From contig JAZGTN010000006.1 of the NCBI GenBank assembly GCA_037783415.1, forward strand, positions 496,001 to 560,000: 64,000 bases of DNA, written 5' to 3'. Shown here one piece after another: positions 1-12,649 of this stretch. The stretch's first letter is position 1, and every line of letters begins with the position of its first letter. Origin of the DNA: Leptasterias polaris. Taxonomy: Eukaryota > Echinodermata > Asteroidea > Forcipulatida > Asteriidae. Under the pieces are notes generated by a model that worked only from the letters and a program-made list of their open reading frames with translations, did no database searches and was not told the origin of the DNA. A program made the translations under genes and the position numbers.

Positions 1-297
1 TGTATCAGCCCCTTTGGAGTAAACCCGCTTCATAGTTGTCAAGAAAAGCCCTTGAATGTTTGCTCAATAAGTTGTGTATTTTAGAAAATCCTTTTTGTAA
101 AAAAAAAAAATGTGTTATCATCTGTAGCTCTAGGTAACAATGTCAGTTTGTTTTTATTGTATTTTTAAAATCAAATTTTCACAAAATATTCTTTTCATCG
201 CTATATTATATTAATGATACTTACATGTACTGTAATCAAAATACAGTAATCATCATTTAAAATGGTTCAAAGCAATTCGTGGCCTGTAATTACTTGG

Positions 298-442
298 AGG
301 CCACAGAGGCCATGGCTTTAATTACCCCAGGTGTTGGCCTTGGTGCCCCTTGAAAAGTTTCCCATAGACTTTAAGATTTTTCAAATGAAGTGCCCTTTGC
401 AAAATGAAAATTGCCTTGCCCCCTCAAAGATGGAATTCCGGG
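298..442 (-). repeat. Dispersed repeat family A, about 145 bp
   Basis: This segment recurs in the window at 6114-6246, 7993-8138, 24211-24361 and 48008-48146, with partial copies near 16655-16775 and 25415-25515. Recognisable landmarks are a GGCCACAGAGGCCATGG block at one end and a CTCAAAGATG block at the other, with AGTTTCCCAT between. Copies occur in both orientations and differ at many positions, so the family is old. Both ends carry AGGCC/GGCCT, which suggests short terminal inverted repeats of a non-autonomous DNA element. No coding capacity is seen. Confidence 0.75.
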
Positions 443-560
443 CGTAAATTTCTCAACTTTCAAGGGAACTTTATAAATTAAGTGTTTCATAGTTTAACTC
501 ATGCAGTGAGGGTTCAGTGATCGTGAATATTCCCCATTGAAATTTATCAGTTAAAGTTTG

Positions 561-648
561 CCAGATATCAGTTGGTGGAGCCCTGGCATGTTAATTCGGA
601 GGTTGCAGGATCAAGTCTCGTTCCAGGCAATTTGTCTTTGTTCAACCC
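561..648 (+). repeat. Degraded copy of the tRNA-like palindromic repeat
   Basis: On the plus strand the segment keeps an A-box-like TCAGTTGGTGGAGC, an anticodon-loop-like ATGTTAA (reading GTT, Asn-like) and a degraded B box, followed by the arm ending TTTGTTCAACCC. It matches the minus strand of the better copies at 12650-12782 and 36345-36475. It is diverged and not expected to give a functional tRNA. Confidence 0.6.
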
Positions 649-2300
649 TAAACTATTTAGAAGTTATACAGTCAATTTCCCTTGTGGTTTGTTACTAGAT
701 ACATGTAGGCCTACATCATTTTTAGAAAAGAAAAAAAAAAAATTATACAATTTGGAGAATGTGAAAAAGGAAATTATACAGCGAATTAGAGAGACACTCC
801 ATGTGTATGATCTACCAATGCAGTTGAAGCAATGTTTAATTTCTTTGTCATATATCCAACCCCTCATGTGTACTTAAAAAACTCATCAAGACTGGCTCTC
901 AGTCCAGGATCGGAACACTGTGCGCCTCCACAACAAAGGCCGCCCAGGGTGATTATTAAAGCAATATAATTCAATAACAGTTATGACACATCATTGTGCC
1001 GGATCATTAGCCCCCAGTGCCAGCCCAATCTCCATCAGTAAGCTTGTTTAGCCAACAAAGATGACGAGGTCTTAATTAGCGGAGGGGGACACCTGTGGGA
1101 CTGTTTTGATATGATTAAGGACCCTCCCTCTGAGCATGGGGGTCAAAGAGTGAAACATACCTCAGGGCTTGTATGATAAGATGAGAGGGGGATATGAAAG
1201 GAAAATAATGAAATATTGAATACTGTTGTTCGGGAAACAAAAATAATAATCGTGACAAAAATTGAATACAACCTGAGGGTTTCTATAGATACATGTACAT
1301 CCACATACTGCATCATGGAGATGGGAGAGGGATTTTTCATAATTTGTGTAGAAAAAAAAGTTGTAATCAAACATACATTCAATTGGACAGAAACAATTGT
1401 TGACAGAGAAAAATCAAATTTTACATTATCATTAATAATACTAGTACTCGGCTTTAGTTACTTCTCAGAATACAAATAAAATTGAATGCAAAATACATAT
1501 TATACTAGTACTTTTGTACAGTTTTACAGTGTATGTACAGTGTATGTATTTTAACTTCAGGATGAAAGATTTTCAATGAAAAGTTCATCTGGGGGAGAAG
1601 GGTTTTAAAAAGTAATGAATGGAAATAGTAGCCTCTGTTATTACTTTTATAGCATGCTCATTTAGTAATGGCCTTTTAGAAAGACTCTGCTTTGGGCAAA
1701 ACTGCAGGCCATTAACTATTTTTTACGTTTGATAATACTCTACTAATAATACCCAGTTCTGATATCGTCCCGTTGCACGCACATCACACGCAGTGACTTT
1801 TCCACGCTCTTCATTTTGGGAGTCAACTGGTAAGCGTTTTAAACTCCGCGTCTGCTAAAATTCGCACTTCACTGTACAATGCACATTGCCTCCCGAAATG
1901 GGAGATCATTGTAAATGATGACGTCGGGTGAATTGGGTCAATATTGTGCTTTATCACACCTAAGGGCATCTCAAAGTGCTCATTATTTTTTTGATACAGT
2001 ATGCAGTGCTGTTTTTGAAATATGAGACCATTAGCCCATTTATTTACATAGAACTATGTAACGACTTGAAAGGACTGTGGCGCAATCTGCAGCCAGCCAA
2101 ACCAGAAAACACCCTTCTCTTAACGATAAGTGTAATAGGCTTACACAACACACAGGACCTACATGTCTGGCTTAACATCCCATCTGAAGGGCAAAGTACT
2201 TGAACTGTATCCATAGTACACTGTATATGTACACAGGTATCAAGGTGAAAACTCTGAAGCCTGTTGAAACATTTTAATATAAGATACATCATTAATATAA
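647..2300. other. Gene-free stretch
   Basis: No coding region or recognised repeat is visible. The stretch is AT-rich with A-runs near 731-742 and 1353-1360. The short open frames are not supported by splice sites, codon bias or any protein family I recognise. Confidence 0.6.
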
Positions 2301-2316
2301 GATACACCGCCAGGTC

Positions 2317-2382
2317 TCGCCGCTCAGGAGAGAGTCCCATCGGCCTGGGTCGCCGCTCAGGAGAGAGTCCCATCGGCCTGGA
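2317..2382. repeat. Two-copy 33-bp tandem duplication
   Basis: The 33-bp unit beginning TCGCCGCTCAGGAGAG is present twice back to back (2317-2349 and 2350-2382) without a mismatch, so the duplication is recent. It is GC-rich compared with its surroundings. Confidence 0.9.
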
Positions 2383-2506
2383 ATAAAAAACAGGGTACCT
2401 GTAATGCAACTGGTGTGTCGGGCCGAATAACCTTTTATACGGTGGTTTTTGTGCTGGAATGGCCATTATTATGTGGCCATCCCTTATCTTGAATAGCAGA
2501 TAATTC

Positions 2507-2669
2507 ACGGGTTAGCAGGGAATTTTTGTGTGTGCGCTTGCGTAGTCCACGTTACTAGGCATTCTAGGCTTACACAGCTAGCTCAGAAATTCAGCGCTTG
2601 CTCGGTAAGCGGAGAATGGTGATTGCAAGCGCAGCATTCGGCGGTAAGCAGAGCCATGAGATTGGGCCC
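2507..2669. mobile_element. Truncated family B MITE copy
   Basis: This matches the last two thirds of the complete family B element at 19045-19294. It starts at CACGGGTTAGCAGGGAA and ends in the terminal repeat GCAGAGCCATGAGATTGGGC. The left terminal repeat is missing, so the copy is truncated. Confidence 0.8.
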
Positions 2670-2775
2670 TGCTCTGTTCCCTGCATTTCCCCCAACTCTC
2701 TGTGTCTCGTAGGACATAAACTTTTCATACCCCATCTTCCTCTGCTTCTTTCTACAATCACTGTTATACAACCCT

Positions 2776-4160
2776 CAGGGTTGTGACCAGAACTTTTTAA
2801 GAGCCGGTTAATTTTCACAGAGGAGCGAGCTAAGCGAGGTACCGAGAGCGCTTGCGCGAGGCGTTCATCATGGGTCCAAAGGGGGTAGCCCCGAAAATGT
2901 TTACATTTTACACCCTTAAAAATACACATTTTATGGGTTCTAGACACTAACAACATACAATGTATTTTGCTGAATAAGAAGTACACATGTTGAGCTATAA
3001 TATATCAAGTTCTTATGCCCAGCCTGCTTATACCTCACAAATTCTAATCTGGAGCTGACAAGTGAAATGAGACGAGTGTCAAATTTAATCAAATAAAGTA
3101 TTTGTTATTTATTAAATATAAGTTGTGTAAAATTCTTGCAACTTAATAAGGTAAGTTAGTATTAAGAAAACATAGAATGATCCAGGGATGTGATTCCTCC
3201 GGTTTTTGCCGGAAATTCTTTTTTTTTTTTACCAAAAAGTCGCCCCGTGTGAATCGTGTAAATCCAGTGAGAAAAATGGGGACAGAAGATCGCGATACAT
3301 TTGGTGTGCGAGCGCTGAACGCAGAAACCTTTGAAAATTGATGGACTTTTAACAAGTCTAATGTGCAGTGAGTCAAGTACCCAGTAGAAGTCAATGTGGT
3401 TTGCGCAGTAATGCACGTACGGTCCAGACTAAAAAAATTTTTTATTGGATTGTGCACTGCTCGGAGATGTGCGCTTTCTTTCGTCATACTTCCGTAAGAA
3501 AATAATTTTCTTGTCTATATCTCCCTCGTGAACACATAAATGTGACCAAAATAATTAAGAAACAGTGGAGAACGATTTGTGAACAACTGGTATGGCGGAG
3601 CGGCGTGAAGCGAGGGTATCTGTCGTACAATAACGACAAGAAAAATAACACCGCCGCGTGAACGAACGACATGTGCTCACAACTTGGTGAGTTAGATAAA
3701 AAATAAAACACATGCATCAAAAGGAGGAAGTCTGGCTACGTGTACTGATGCGTAACGTCATAGAGCAATGGTAACGGAGAGCTATACGTTCTACTTTCGT
3801 CTGGTTTCTAGGTTTTTCTAATGCTTTACTCAAAGGATGCGGCAGCAATCAGACGCTGTGAGATATCTTTTTTTCTGCTAACATGGAAAGGGGAAACATC
3901 GCTGCATCAAACAGTCAACTTGAAATAAAAATGACACAACAAGAAATGATCAATCGCGATCGTCGAGGACAAGATTTAACAACACTTTTGATTTTGATAG
4001 TTTTCAGTTACATGTACGTAAGAAGAATTCCTTAGTTTTTAAGCTTATTTAGAAGCAAAAAGTACCGGTCGGCAATGTCGTAATATTGCTTGAGAGCCGG
4101 TCGGGATTTTTTAGAACTGGTTAGTGCCGACCAGCCCCGACCAGTGTAGTCACAACCCTG
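2776..4160. mobile_element. Non-autonomous hAT-like DNA transposon, 1385 bp
   Basis: The element opens with CAGGGTTGTGAC and closes with the exact reverse complement GTCACAACCCTG, a 12-bp terminal inverted repeat of the CAGGG type common in hAT elements. An identical 8-bp direct repeat, ACAACCCT, flanks it at 2768-2775 and 4161-4168, which fits the 8-bp target duplication of hAT. Inside the termini, GAGCCGGTT-type sequence recurs in inverted form near 2802 and 4091. No open frame resembles a hAT transposase, so I infer an internally deleted or MITE-like derivative. The 8-bp duplication would also fit P elements, but the terminal sequence favours hAT. Confidence 0.75.
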
Positions 4161-4168
4161 ACAACCCT

Positions 4169-5668
4169 TATCATGATACTTGCTTGTACTGGCTTGTACT
4201 TGTACAGACCTACAACCAGCTGATTAATGTTTAAATCTCAGCTATTTAGTGTGAGCGGGTTGACTCTAAACCATTTCAACAACGAATTCATCTTCCCACA
4301 GTTTTTCCTCACCCCCTGTCAGAACCACTGTATGTGCATGTAGAACATTTATTTCCGTGTGTAACTGTGTAAGATGTCGTTGGAGGCATCCGCCACCCCT
4401 TATTTCCCAGTGCTCATCATCAACAAGAAAGAAACACTCCCAAATGTTTGGGGGAAAGAATCCGTGGAGTTCCACGAACGTATTGATTACCTGTCAGCAT
4501 TTAGATCACAATTCACGACTGTCTGCACTGGGAAAGCACGCATTTACTGGCGCATCGATCGCCAGCCACAAATCTGCCAGAAAATTTTCATTAGTAACTC
4601 AACCTACTTTTATTTGGTGTGGGGAAACTGGTTAGCATCGACGTTTGAATTGGCGGAGTGGTTTCCGCCCTGGAAGAGTATATACAGGGACCGGCGTGAG
4701 TGCGGGTAAACGTGATAGCTTCAGGAAACCTGCACACTATTCGTGAACTAGTTCAGCTCTGTAGTAATAATCACCTGGGAAATTTAAGCATCTGCTGATA
4801 CCGAAGACGCAGACTAGTATATTGGAGTGGCGTTGCAGTGGGATGGCAGCCAATTTAGGGGTCTATTGTAACGCTTAATTTGTCAATTATATAAATCACT
4901 TGGTGGAACCACTTGTTTTTCAGTTCACCTGCTCCTGAAAGGTCAGTCAAGTGAAGTGATAATTCAATAGAGACGGGAAAAAAATAACAATTCAGAAAAA
5001 AAATTACATTAGGTTAGAAACTATTGTTGGTTGTAACATTTAAACTACCCTTGACCTAAAAAGAAAAAGCAATCAATCAAAAAATGTTTTCAAAGAGTAT
5101 GACATTTGAGTTCTACTTGTAACTGTATTTCTCGTTAAGTCTCATTGCTTGATTTCAGTGCGGCTGACATTATGCCAAACATAAATTGTAATCAATCATG
5201 GATGTCACTGGGAAAGAAACTAATAAAAAAAATGTTGAAATTGTTCATGCTGTAGTTGAGGAATTAAAAATTTCAGTCTTGTGTCTGAATCAGACATTAG
5301 GGTTAGTCTGGTGGTAAATGTTTTTTTTTTATAAAGCGACTTTAATTTCATCAGATATAAAGAAATAACCCTCCTGGATCTACTTATCTATCGCTGGGAT
5401 AATGTTTCTATGTGATTTCTTTGTTTTTAACCGGAAATAGTTTATTTTTTGGTATGTAAGATCAAATTCATAAAAACTAAGATAAAACCATAACGCCCCA
5501 GATTGCAGAGTAGGGCTTTTAAAACCAAAGATTAATGGTATTAGTGGGCTTCGTGCTCGCAAGTATTTGAGCTCGCAAGCTTTCGCGCTTTGCGCTCAGA
5601 GTTCAGGTTTTTTTCAACAGCCTATCACATCCCTGAAGTCTATAACTCCAGGAGGTTACAGGTCTAAA
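4169..5668. other. Gene-free stretch
   Basis: Two overlapping frames of about 90-110 codons (4357-4635 and 4374-4709) are open, but they overlap in different phases, have no recognisable domain and no convincing splice context. I see no gene. The rest is AT-rich single-copy-looking sequence. Confidence 0.55.
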
Positions 5669-6010
5669 AATTTACAGTGGACCACAGGCCGGAGGCCAGT
5701 GATTTTAGCATTTAGGCCAGTGAACTCATGACCAGGCAAGTCCAGTGGTCCTTTGTTTTTCAGTTGAAAAAAAAAAAAAAATCTTTAATAACAAAAAGTA
5801 CGCTCAAATGGTGACTTGGAGTCTTATAAATATCTTTCAAATGTGTTGAGAATCAAAGTATACGTACCTACGAGAAAGAGATGAATCTTCTCTTGTTCAA
5901 ATAAAAACTGCTTACTTGTTAAACTGTAATGACTGTGTATCATTTTGATTCCATGGTCTTGTGCAAAAAATATCTGGTCCAATAATAAGTTTTACATGTA
6001 GCTACAAGAA
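5669..6010. repeat. Dispersed repeat family J
   Basis: This aligns, with divergence, to 10170-10445. Shared landmarks in the same order are GGCCAGTGATTTTAGC, AAATATCTTTC, TTGTTCAAATAAAA, ATCATTTTGATTC and GAGCTACAAG-like ends. It is an old interspersed repeat of unknown class without coding capacity. Confidence 0.65.
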
Positions 6011-6113
6011 TTTTTCTCCCAAATTTGAACCCTGGGCTACAAAAAGATTAAAATGCCATCATTTCAACATCCTGAAATTTGGATCCCACAAACTGAGTTT
6101 CAGACCTTTTTGT

Positions 6114-6246
6114 CAGGCCTGGATCTTCATCTTTGAGAGGGCAAGGCCATTTTCATTTGGCAAAGGGCTCTTCAATTGGAAAATATTAAAGTCGATGGGA
6201 AACTTTTGAAGGAGCACCAAAGCCCAGGGCACCAGGGCAACTCAGT
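6114..6246 (+). repeat. Dispersed repeat family A
   Basis: This is a plus-orientation copy of the family described at 298-442, with the CAGGCCTGGATCTTCATC start, the AGAGGGCAAGGCCATTTTC core and a GGGCACCAGGGCAAC tail. Confidence 0.75.
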
Positions 6247-7052
6247 CAAAGAATGATAGAACATCTACATGTACTAAAAGTACATGAGAGTACATGTACA
6301 TGTACTTTGTAGACACTTGATTCCAGTTTGGTAATTTCCTTTTTAATTTAAGCCAATTATGTACATAACATGTACTAGTAAAATTAAACATACATTATGT
6401 AATTAATTTACAAAGTACCACCACCCAGTGTCGCAGATAACTGACAGGCCCGCCCATCCCCAATAACACTCAATTAACAACCCCATGTTAAAAACTCTGA
6501 TGACCTATTCCCTCTTCTTATCCCATTGTATCACACATTAAGCCATCACCACCCCCTCACCCCTTCCCTTTGTTCTCCACTTTCAAGACCTTGTCCCTCC
6601 ACCAGGCTCTTCTACCCTTTTTTGTCCTCCCGCATTAGCTGGCTTCCTTGACATTTGATCACAGCTTCCCGTCCATCTTGTCAAATATCAAACACACCCT
6701 TTTCATCTCGCACCCCATTCCCAATCCATCCAACCTCTCTCCACTGCCATCCCCTCCCCGCTTCCCTCTTTTTTCAAAGATCAGTTGGATCTTTTAGCAG
6801 CCAATAGTCAGATTTGGAGATAAACACACCGACCAGATGTGGGTATTGTCATAATTTTGGCAGGAAGGCATTTGTCATTGGGGGGGTTCTTTTATTGAGC
6901 TCCCCAGATGAGGTTCTATTGTTCAGCGTTTTCTGGTTAATCCAGCCAGCCTTGTGTCAGTGTGTGTGTGCGTGCGTGCGCGTTGGCAAGGGTGTGAGAT
7001 ATTAATGTTTTTGTCCTGGTGGAAAGTGATTTGTATTGATCCTGAGTACACC

Positions 7053-7126
7053 ATGATGTCTTCTTTTGTCAGAATATTGCCCACTGGAAAGATGTCTTCT
7101 TTTGTCAGAATATTGCCCACTGGAAA
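7053..7126. repeat. Two-copy tandem duplication, about 37 bp
   Basis: The unit GATGTCTTCTTTTGTCAGAA... is repeated twice head to tail with near identity. It reads through in frame, but there is no evidence that the region is coding. Confidence 0.85.
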
Positions 7127-7278
7127 GATGGGAATGGTGGCTGTGCACTGGTAGTGATTCTACATACGTGTACAGTGTACACACACAATCTTTCATGACA
7201 CTTGTTGAATACATTTGATGCTAAAAGGACTGGCAAGATGATGCTGTATACAGTTAACTAAGTTTATTCTATCACTTG

Positions 7279-7573
7279 GGCCAATTTTAAAAAAAATCAT
7301 GAGTTGATTGCCCCCTCCTTCATTCTATTTTGAAGCCGCATCTTTTTTTAAATCAAATTTATTTATTTTTTGTCTCCCAAAATACTTAATTTGTCATGTA
7401 ATTTCACTTCATCTTGGCACAATTCTTTTGACAGTATTTGAAAAAGCCAGCAAATATTTAGTCTGGCTCATTCGTCCTTGAAAGAAATTAAAAAAATAAA
7501 AAGGTCCTTGTTCTCTTTTTGAAAAAACCCCCAGCCTGACAACTTGTGTATTTTAATTTTTTTTTACCTGGCC
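7279..7573. mobile_element. Old copy of the Harbinger-like MITE
   Basis: Diverged terminal segments match the intact element at 37725-38116. The left side has GGCCAATTTTAAAAAAAATC followed by GAGTTGATTGCCCC and a GCCGCATC block. The right side has AAAGGTCCTTGTTCTCTTTTT, then GACAACTTG and an A/T run ending in GGCC. No intact target duplication is visible, in keeping with age. Confidence 0.65.
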
Positions 7574-7992
7574 GTAATAAAGTCAAAAAGTCCCTTAAAA
7601 ATGCCCAGCATCGTAAACCTCTAGTTCTGTATTGTGGTGCAGTCATTCTGACACTTGGAGGCTGGAAAGGAAACTAGCTTTTGCTGTTTTGGTGGATAAC
7701 ACGGCATTGAGAGCTGCTTAACTCTTCAGAGTCCATGCATTTCTGTATTAAATAAGTGTCTAATTTTACAGTTTCTGGAACAAAACTTTTGATGGGTTTA
7801 CACATTACAGTATGGGAAACTGTCATTTCAAGATGAGGGGTAGGTCCAATCTTTGGGCACTTTGGTTCGAGTTAAAGAGGAATTGAGCTGCAGATATTAT
7901 TCTTTTTATCTGTTGGAGACAATAAGAAAATAGGTTATATGAAACAGAGGTATTGTGAATGGGCATTATTACTGATGCTAAAATGTCTTCAC

Positions 7993-8138
7993 CAGGCCTG
8001 GTTTTTCATCTCTGAGAGGGCAAGGCCATTTTCATTTTTCATTGGGAAGTCTGTGGATAGCTTTTGAAGGGGCACCAATGCCAGGACCAGGGCAACAGAG
8101 GCCATGGTCTTCGTGGCCTTCGTTTGAGACCTGGCCTG
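7993..8138 (+). repeat. Dispersed repeat family A
   Basis: This plus-orientation copy starts at CAGGCCTGGTTTTTCATC, contains GAGAGGGCAAGGCCATTTTC and ends at GAGACCTGGCCTG. Confidence 0.75.
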
Positions 8139-8472
8139 CTACACACAGACTGTTTGAAATGTTCCCTTTGTATTTTTATTTAGAGTAATTATTAAGATCC
8201 TTTTAATACTAAACTACTGAGGTGTGTACACTTGTAATTTGTGCGTGCACAACACAATATTCTTCCATGAAGTAAAGAACCTGTTTGTGGTTGGTATTGA
8301 ACATGTTCATAATGTAGGCTATCCCCCCTCTAGTGTAAAGCCTCTAGTCCCAATGTGTAGGGGAGTTTTCACCAGGAGGAGGAAGTGATTACACTCTCTT
8401 TTAAACCTGGGTACTGGAGAGAGCTACCACCTGTTCAAATAATGACATTATCAATTAGCGGACTTTTCAAAT

Positions 8473-8489
8473 GGGGGGGGGGGGGGGGG
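8473..8489 (+). repeat. Poly-G run of 17
   Basis: Uninterrupted G homopolymer. It is one of many long G/C runs in this window, listed together in the findings. Confidence 0.95.
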
Positions 8490-8756
8490 CTATGAAACCA
8501 TGCTGCTGGACAATCACCTATTTCCACAGCTCCAAGCAGGGCGTGTGTTGTCAGTATCTATCTCATGGCCTGTAACCTGAAAGGGAACAGCACAGTGTAT
8601 TGGAATGCATAAATGTGGGCAACTGGAGGAATTTTCAAAGGTGCTTGCACACACCCTTGCACAAGCTTACCAGTATGGTGACTGCTCTATGTTACAAGAT
8701 ACTTACATTTTATGTTCCGACAAGCCTAGGTTCTGATAACCCCTGATGATCTTCAC

Positions 8757-8786
8757 TAGGGTTAGGGTTAGAGTTAGGATTAGGAA
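8757..8786 (+). repeat. Short interstitial telomere-like tract
   Basis: About four units of TTAGGG and one-base variants (TTAGAG, TTAGGA) lie in tandem. The hexamer is the metazoan telomere repeat. The tract is too short and impure to be a telomere and may be a repaired break or chance. Confidence 0.6.
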
Positions 8787-8789
8787 CAT

Positions 8790-9790
8790 TTGGTGTGTCA
8801 GAACATAGGGGTGGAACCACAACTGGTGGAGGAAGCCCAAGCTAGTACAATCAATGAAATCTTCAGAAATCTTCATAGTTTTAAAGAATTTGAAATGTCT
8901 AACTGTAGTCAACATTTGTACATGTAATTTTAAGCATTTGTTTTTTATTTACAACAAATTTTTGGTGGAAAAGTGAACATTGTGCTCTCTCGCGATAATT
9001 CTTAGTACAGAACATGTCGATGTCTTATTCTTTGACTTAATCATAAATAATTTTCTTATTTAAAAAATTCAGATTTGACTGTTTTGTACAAGTTGATATT
9101 TGTATGTGTACTGTAGATGTACATGTACAACAATCATAGTTTGTCTCCTTTAAGATTACCTGTACAGAATGTGTACATGGACAGTACATGCAAAAACAAC
9201 TTGCAGTAGCTTGTTCAAACTTAACAAGGGGGGGTTGGCTGTGTGTAATTTCAACTGTATTTGACCGTGTGTTTGCTTAATAAGCGAGGGGGAAAAGTAG
9301 AGCTTTAGACAAGAGGCATGCCAATCTTGCCAGCGTTTGCTTTAGCAAAACCTCTGAAATGAAAAGGCCGGGGAAATGGGACGGGGTGACGACTCGGAGT
9401 ACGTTTCATTAGATTGGAGATGAGGAGGATTTGGAGGGCAGCATTGAGCGGTTGGACTCAAGCAGGTTGAATGTTAATGCCTTTTTATGATGTTTCAGGG
9501 ATTAAGTTTCAGTGAGGCTGATGAGAGACACGATGACTAACAGGCCCACTCCCCTCCACACCTTGCCTTGTGCAAATGTCTCCCACTGAGAAATACATGC
9601 ATAATACGCTGAACTTGACGACTGCTCTTGGACCTTCTTGGCGTTCAGCGGCCAATTGATCAGATTCCAAGTGTGCAGTTTTTATTAAAGGTTGAAAAAT
9701 GGATTGAAGTATACGGTCTGCAAAGTGTTACAGGTTTAACTCTGTTGACTGGGAGGGTTACATGTACTTGGCTTTTAACTTTATGACATG
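8790..9790. other. Gene-free stretch
   Basis: I see no gene or recognised element. Palindromic TGTACATGTACA-type words cluster at 9108-9135. Confidence 0.5.
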
Positions 9791-9794
9791 TAAA

Positions 9795-9995
9795 GGGCTT
9801 AATTTCATAAAGCTGTTTTACAGAATATACTGCTTAGCGAATTCCTTTGATGAGCAAAAAATAAGTTGGAAGCAATGGAAGCAATGGCAACAATGCAAAC
9901 TTTATGATATCTTGGTTGGTAATCTGTTTTAGCTCAGGAAGATTTGTTTGTGCTTAGCAAGTTTTTGTGCTTATAGGCTTTATGAAATTGGGCCC
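9795..9995. mobile_element. Family C MITE, about 200 bp
   Basis: The left end GGGCTTAATTTCATAAAGC and right end TTTATGAAATTGGGCCC form an imperfect terminal inverted repeat. Internal words TGCTTAGC and GTGCTTAGCAAGTTTTTGTG recur in the copies at 21191-21367, 50599-50766 and, in part, 13929-14104. It is non-coding. Confidence 0.8.
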
Positions 9996-10169
9996 TGGTG
10001 TATGATGTAAGGATTCTGATGAACTCAGGAAGGTCTCTTAATTCTAGTAAACAACTTGTGTTAGGGAAATGCCAAGAACCTGAAAAGGTTTAGAAACCTG
10101 AAGTTAGATTTGTTTACACTGAAGCAGTGTACTGTTTCCCTGGTATACATGTAGCATAGCTAAATTGGA

Positions 10170-10445
10170 GCAAGGATTTTACACTGGACTGCTGACCCAA
10201 GGCCAGTGATTTTAGCGTCAAGCCAGTAAAGTCAATTTAAAAAAAGTCATGTTCTGATGTTGAGTTTGAGTTTCTTAAATATCTTTCTATTTGAGTATCA
10301 CCCATAAGACAGAAGAAATAAATATTCTAGTGTTTGTTCAAATAAAACAGTTTATTTGATATAAAAAAATTATCATTTTGATTCTGGTCTTGTACATAAA
10401 GTTCTGGTCCACTTTTCCAGTAAATATTCTGAGCTACAAGCCCTG
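10170..10445. repeat. Dispersed repeat family J
   Basis: Second copy of the repeat at 5669-6010, sharing GGCCAGTGATTTTAGC, AAATATCTTTC, TTGTTCAAATAAAA and ATTATCATTTTGATTC. Confidence 0.65.
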
Positions 10446-12645
10446 CAGTCTTGAGACTTCCCCCCCCCAAAAAAAAATTCCACCCCTGCTAAATGCTATA
10501 CTGCGCTCAATGTTTGCATTCAGTGTTCTCAAAATACATGTATGTTCAGTGTGACTATTTTTGCTGAGCAAAGTTGTGGGACGACATTGACTCCTGAGTG
10601 AATATACTGCAGTGAACTTGACAATAATAATGAATCAGCAAAAATTAAAGTCATAAATTTGTTTGTCCATTTTAATCTTATTTTCACAGGGAGGATGTAT
10701 TTTCTTTCACAGATCCACATCTGACTAATTGAACATTTGTGTTTGTAACCCGTCTATCTTTTGCTGTGCGTAAACCTAAGTTCTTGCTCTTAATTTACGT
10801 GTAACTTTTTCTGTCTCCAGGAACTTTCTCAATCTCCGTCCTTATAAATGATTTCCTCTCTTGATTTGCATGTTTTCCTACCAAATTTAGCTGTTTTCCT
10901 GAGTACTAATTCTACACTGTACACAGTTACTCACGTTGTGGTACAGTATGTACAAAACTTGCACAATTTATGCAAATTGTACATGTTTACAAACAGCAGT
11001 TTTAGGTGTGGTGAATTAAGATTGTTTTCCCCCAAACTTTTGGCCATTTTCAATCTCAATTCACTCTCCGTTTAATCTAATCCACCCTCTTGATTTCCTG
11101 CTTGTTCATCACCGTAATACAATAATCAAACAAGTCAAGTAAATATTGAAAATTCATAATCAGGGAAGAAGAAAAAAACTACCAAGGGTAAAGCAAATTT
11201 GCCATGTAATGCCATTTCCCACTGTCTGTAGACAAGATCTTAAACCGCCAACGACATGCACATCGTCATTCAGGAAATGTCGTGAAAGAAAGTCCCTGCT
11301 CTGGTCCAGCCAACCTCGAATTCCGAAACAATAGCTTAAGTGCCCACCCGAAGAAACTCGATACTGAAACCATATTGGACCTCTTTGCTGAAACTCTCGA
11401 GCGCGAGCGCGGTCCGCTGCAAACACATAAGTGCCTGCATATGTGTGTATAGGAACGAGCCTGTGATAGTAATACGGTAAATGTATGCCATACTCATAAA
11501 ACTAGATGGTTTGCCGAATGATTCAGAGGGTAGTTTCTCAACTTCTTCTTAGAGGGACCCACTCAGGGCTAATGGAGAGGAGAGATTACAAACTGGGGCA
11601 GCTGGCTTGACAGAGCACATGTGCATGTATGATTACCAATGGCATTTGTGCCGGGGATGACAAGAATGCTGATTTCTTTCCTTGTTTTTTTTTCTCTTCT
11701 CTGTCTTCTTGCTCTCTCTGTGTCTTTCTGTTGTTATATCATGGCTTTGGTGCGATTTGCGAGAATCATGATCAAGTTTTGTGTGATTAGGGGAAGCATG
11801 TGTCCAGCCAACAATATGGAGCTGATGGACAAGGCCGAGCTCTAAGTCCTCTTGAGCTGTGCGCTTGACAAAGCACATATGCACAGGGTAGGCTGGAGTG
11901 TTGAGAGATCGGCCTGAGCCCAAGACTACAGCTTCTCTTGCTTCTAATGGCATTGTTCTTGCTGTCTCATTGTTTTTCATTATGACTGACTCTTTATGCC
12001 TTTAGTACTGTGGGAGTGCAGCTCCATGCACAGTGCTTTTAAGTGTTGAGAGATTGTATGCACAATCATATATGCAGTGTCATTGATTTTTTAGCATGCT
12101 GGCCCCTCGTTTAAAGATTACGATTGATCAAAATTATTCTTTAAAAAAAGAAAGAAGACTGACGACTTTGAATACGCTAAAAACCTTGGGTAGTTTTATC
12201 AAGAGCAGATAATGGTTTCATGTTTCAGAATACATGAACCATGATAGTGGAGGGTGCTGGCTAGTATTTGATGTCTAGTTTACATGAAGTGTTCGTTGAC
12301 TGTCTCCTGTAAATTCTTCGTTAGAGTTAATGCATCTCTTTTCATTTTGACTCTTCAACTGTGAAAAGCTTTATATTAGCTTTAAAAGCTTAACACAATT
12401 AGAAAAAAAGTATTGTTCTTTTTGAAATAAGATTTTTCTGCATTTCCGGTGCTTTATTTATAGACTTAACATTTTTGTAACAGTTTTGAATGTACGTAGT
12501 TTTATTTTTGGGGTTTTATTTATTTATCTTGTAATTTATTTATTTATTCATCAATATATTTAAATATTTATCTCTTGGCTAAATCAATAGTGGACAAGCC
12601 ACCAAATACAGGAGAGAATGACTTTGTATATAAAAATATAAATGA
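10446..12645. other. Gene-free stretch
   Basis: Opposed open frames at 11146-11426 and 11633-11980 have no recognisable domain. Near 12170-12240 a short segment (AAAACCTTGG, TTTTATCAAGA) weakly resembles the LINE fragment at 18690-18880. TTTATTTATTTATC-type low complexity occurs at 12515-12560. Confidence 0.5.
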
Positions 12646-12649
12646 TTTT

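Noticed and set aside
2044..2508. A 154-codon minus-strand frame
   Set aside because: It spans a 33-bp tandem duplication, which produces a repeated peptide. No domain, no splice signals.
8757..8786. Telomere or chromosome fusion point
   Set aside because: Only about four imperfect TTAGGG units, with no subtelomeric context.
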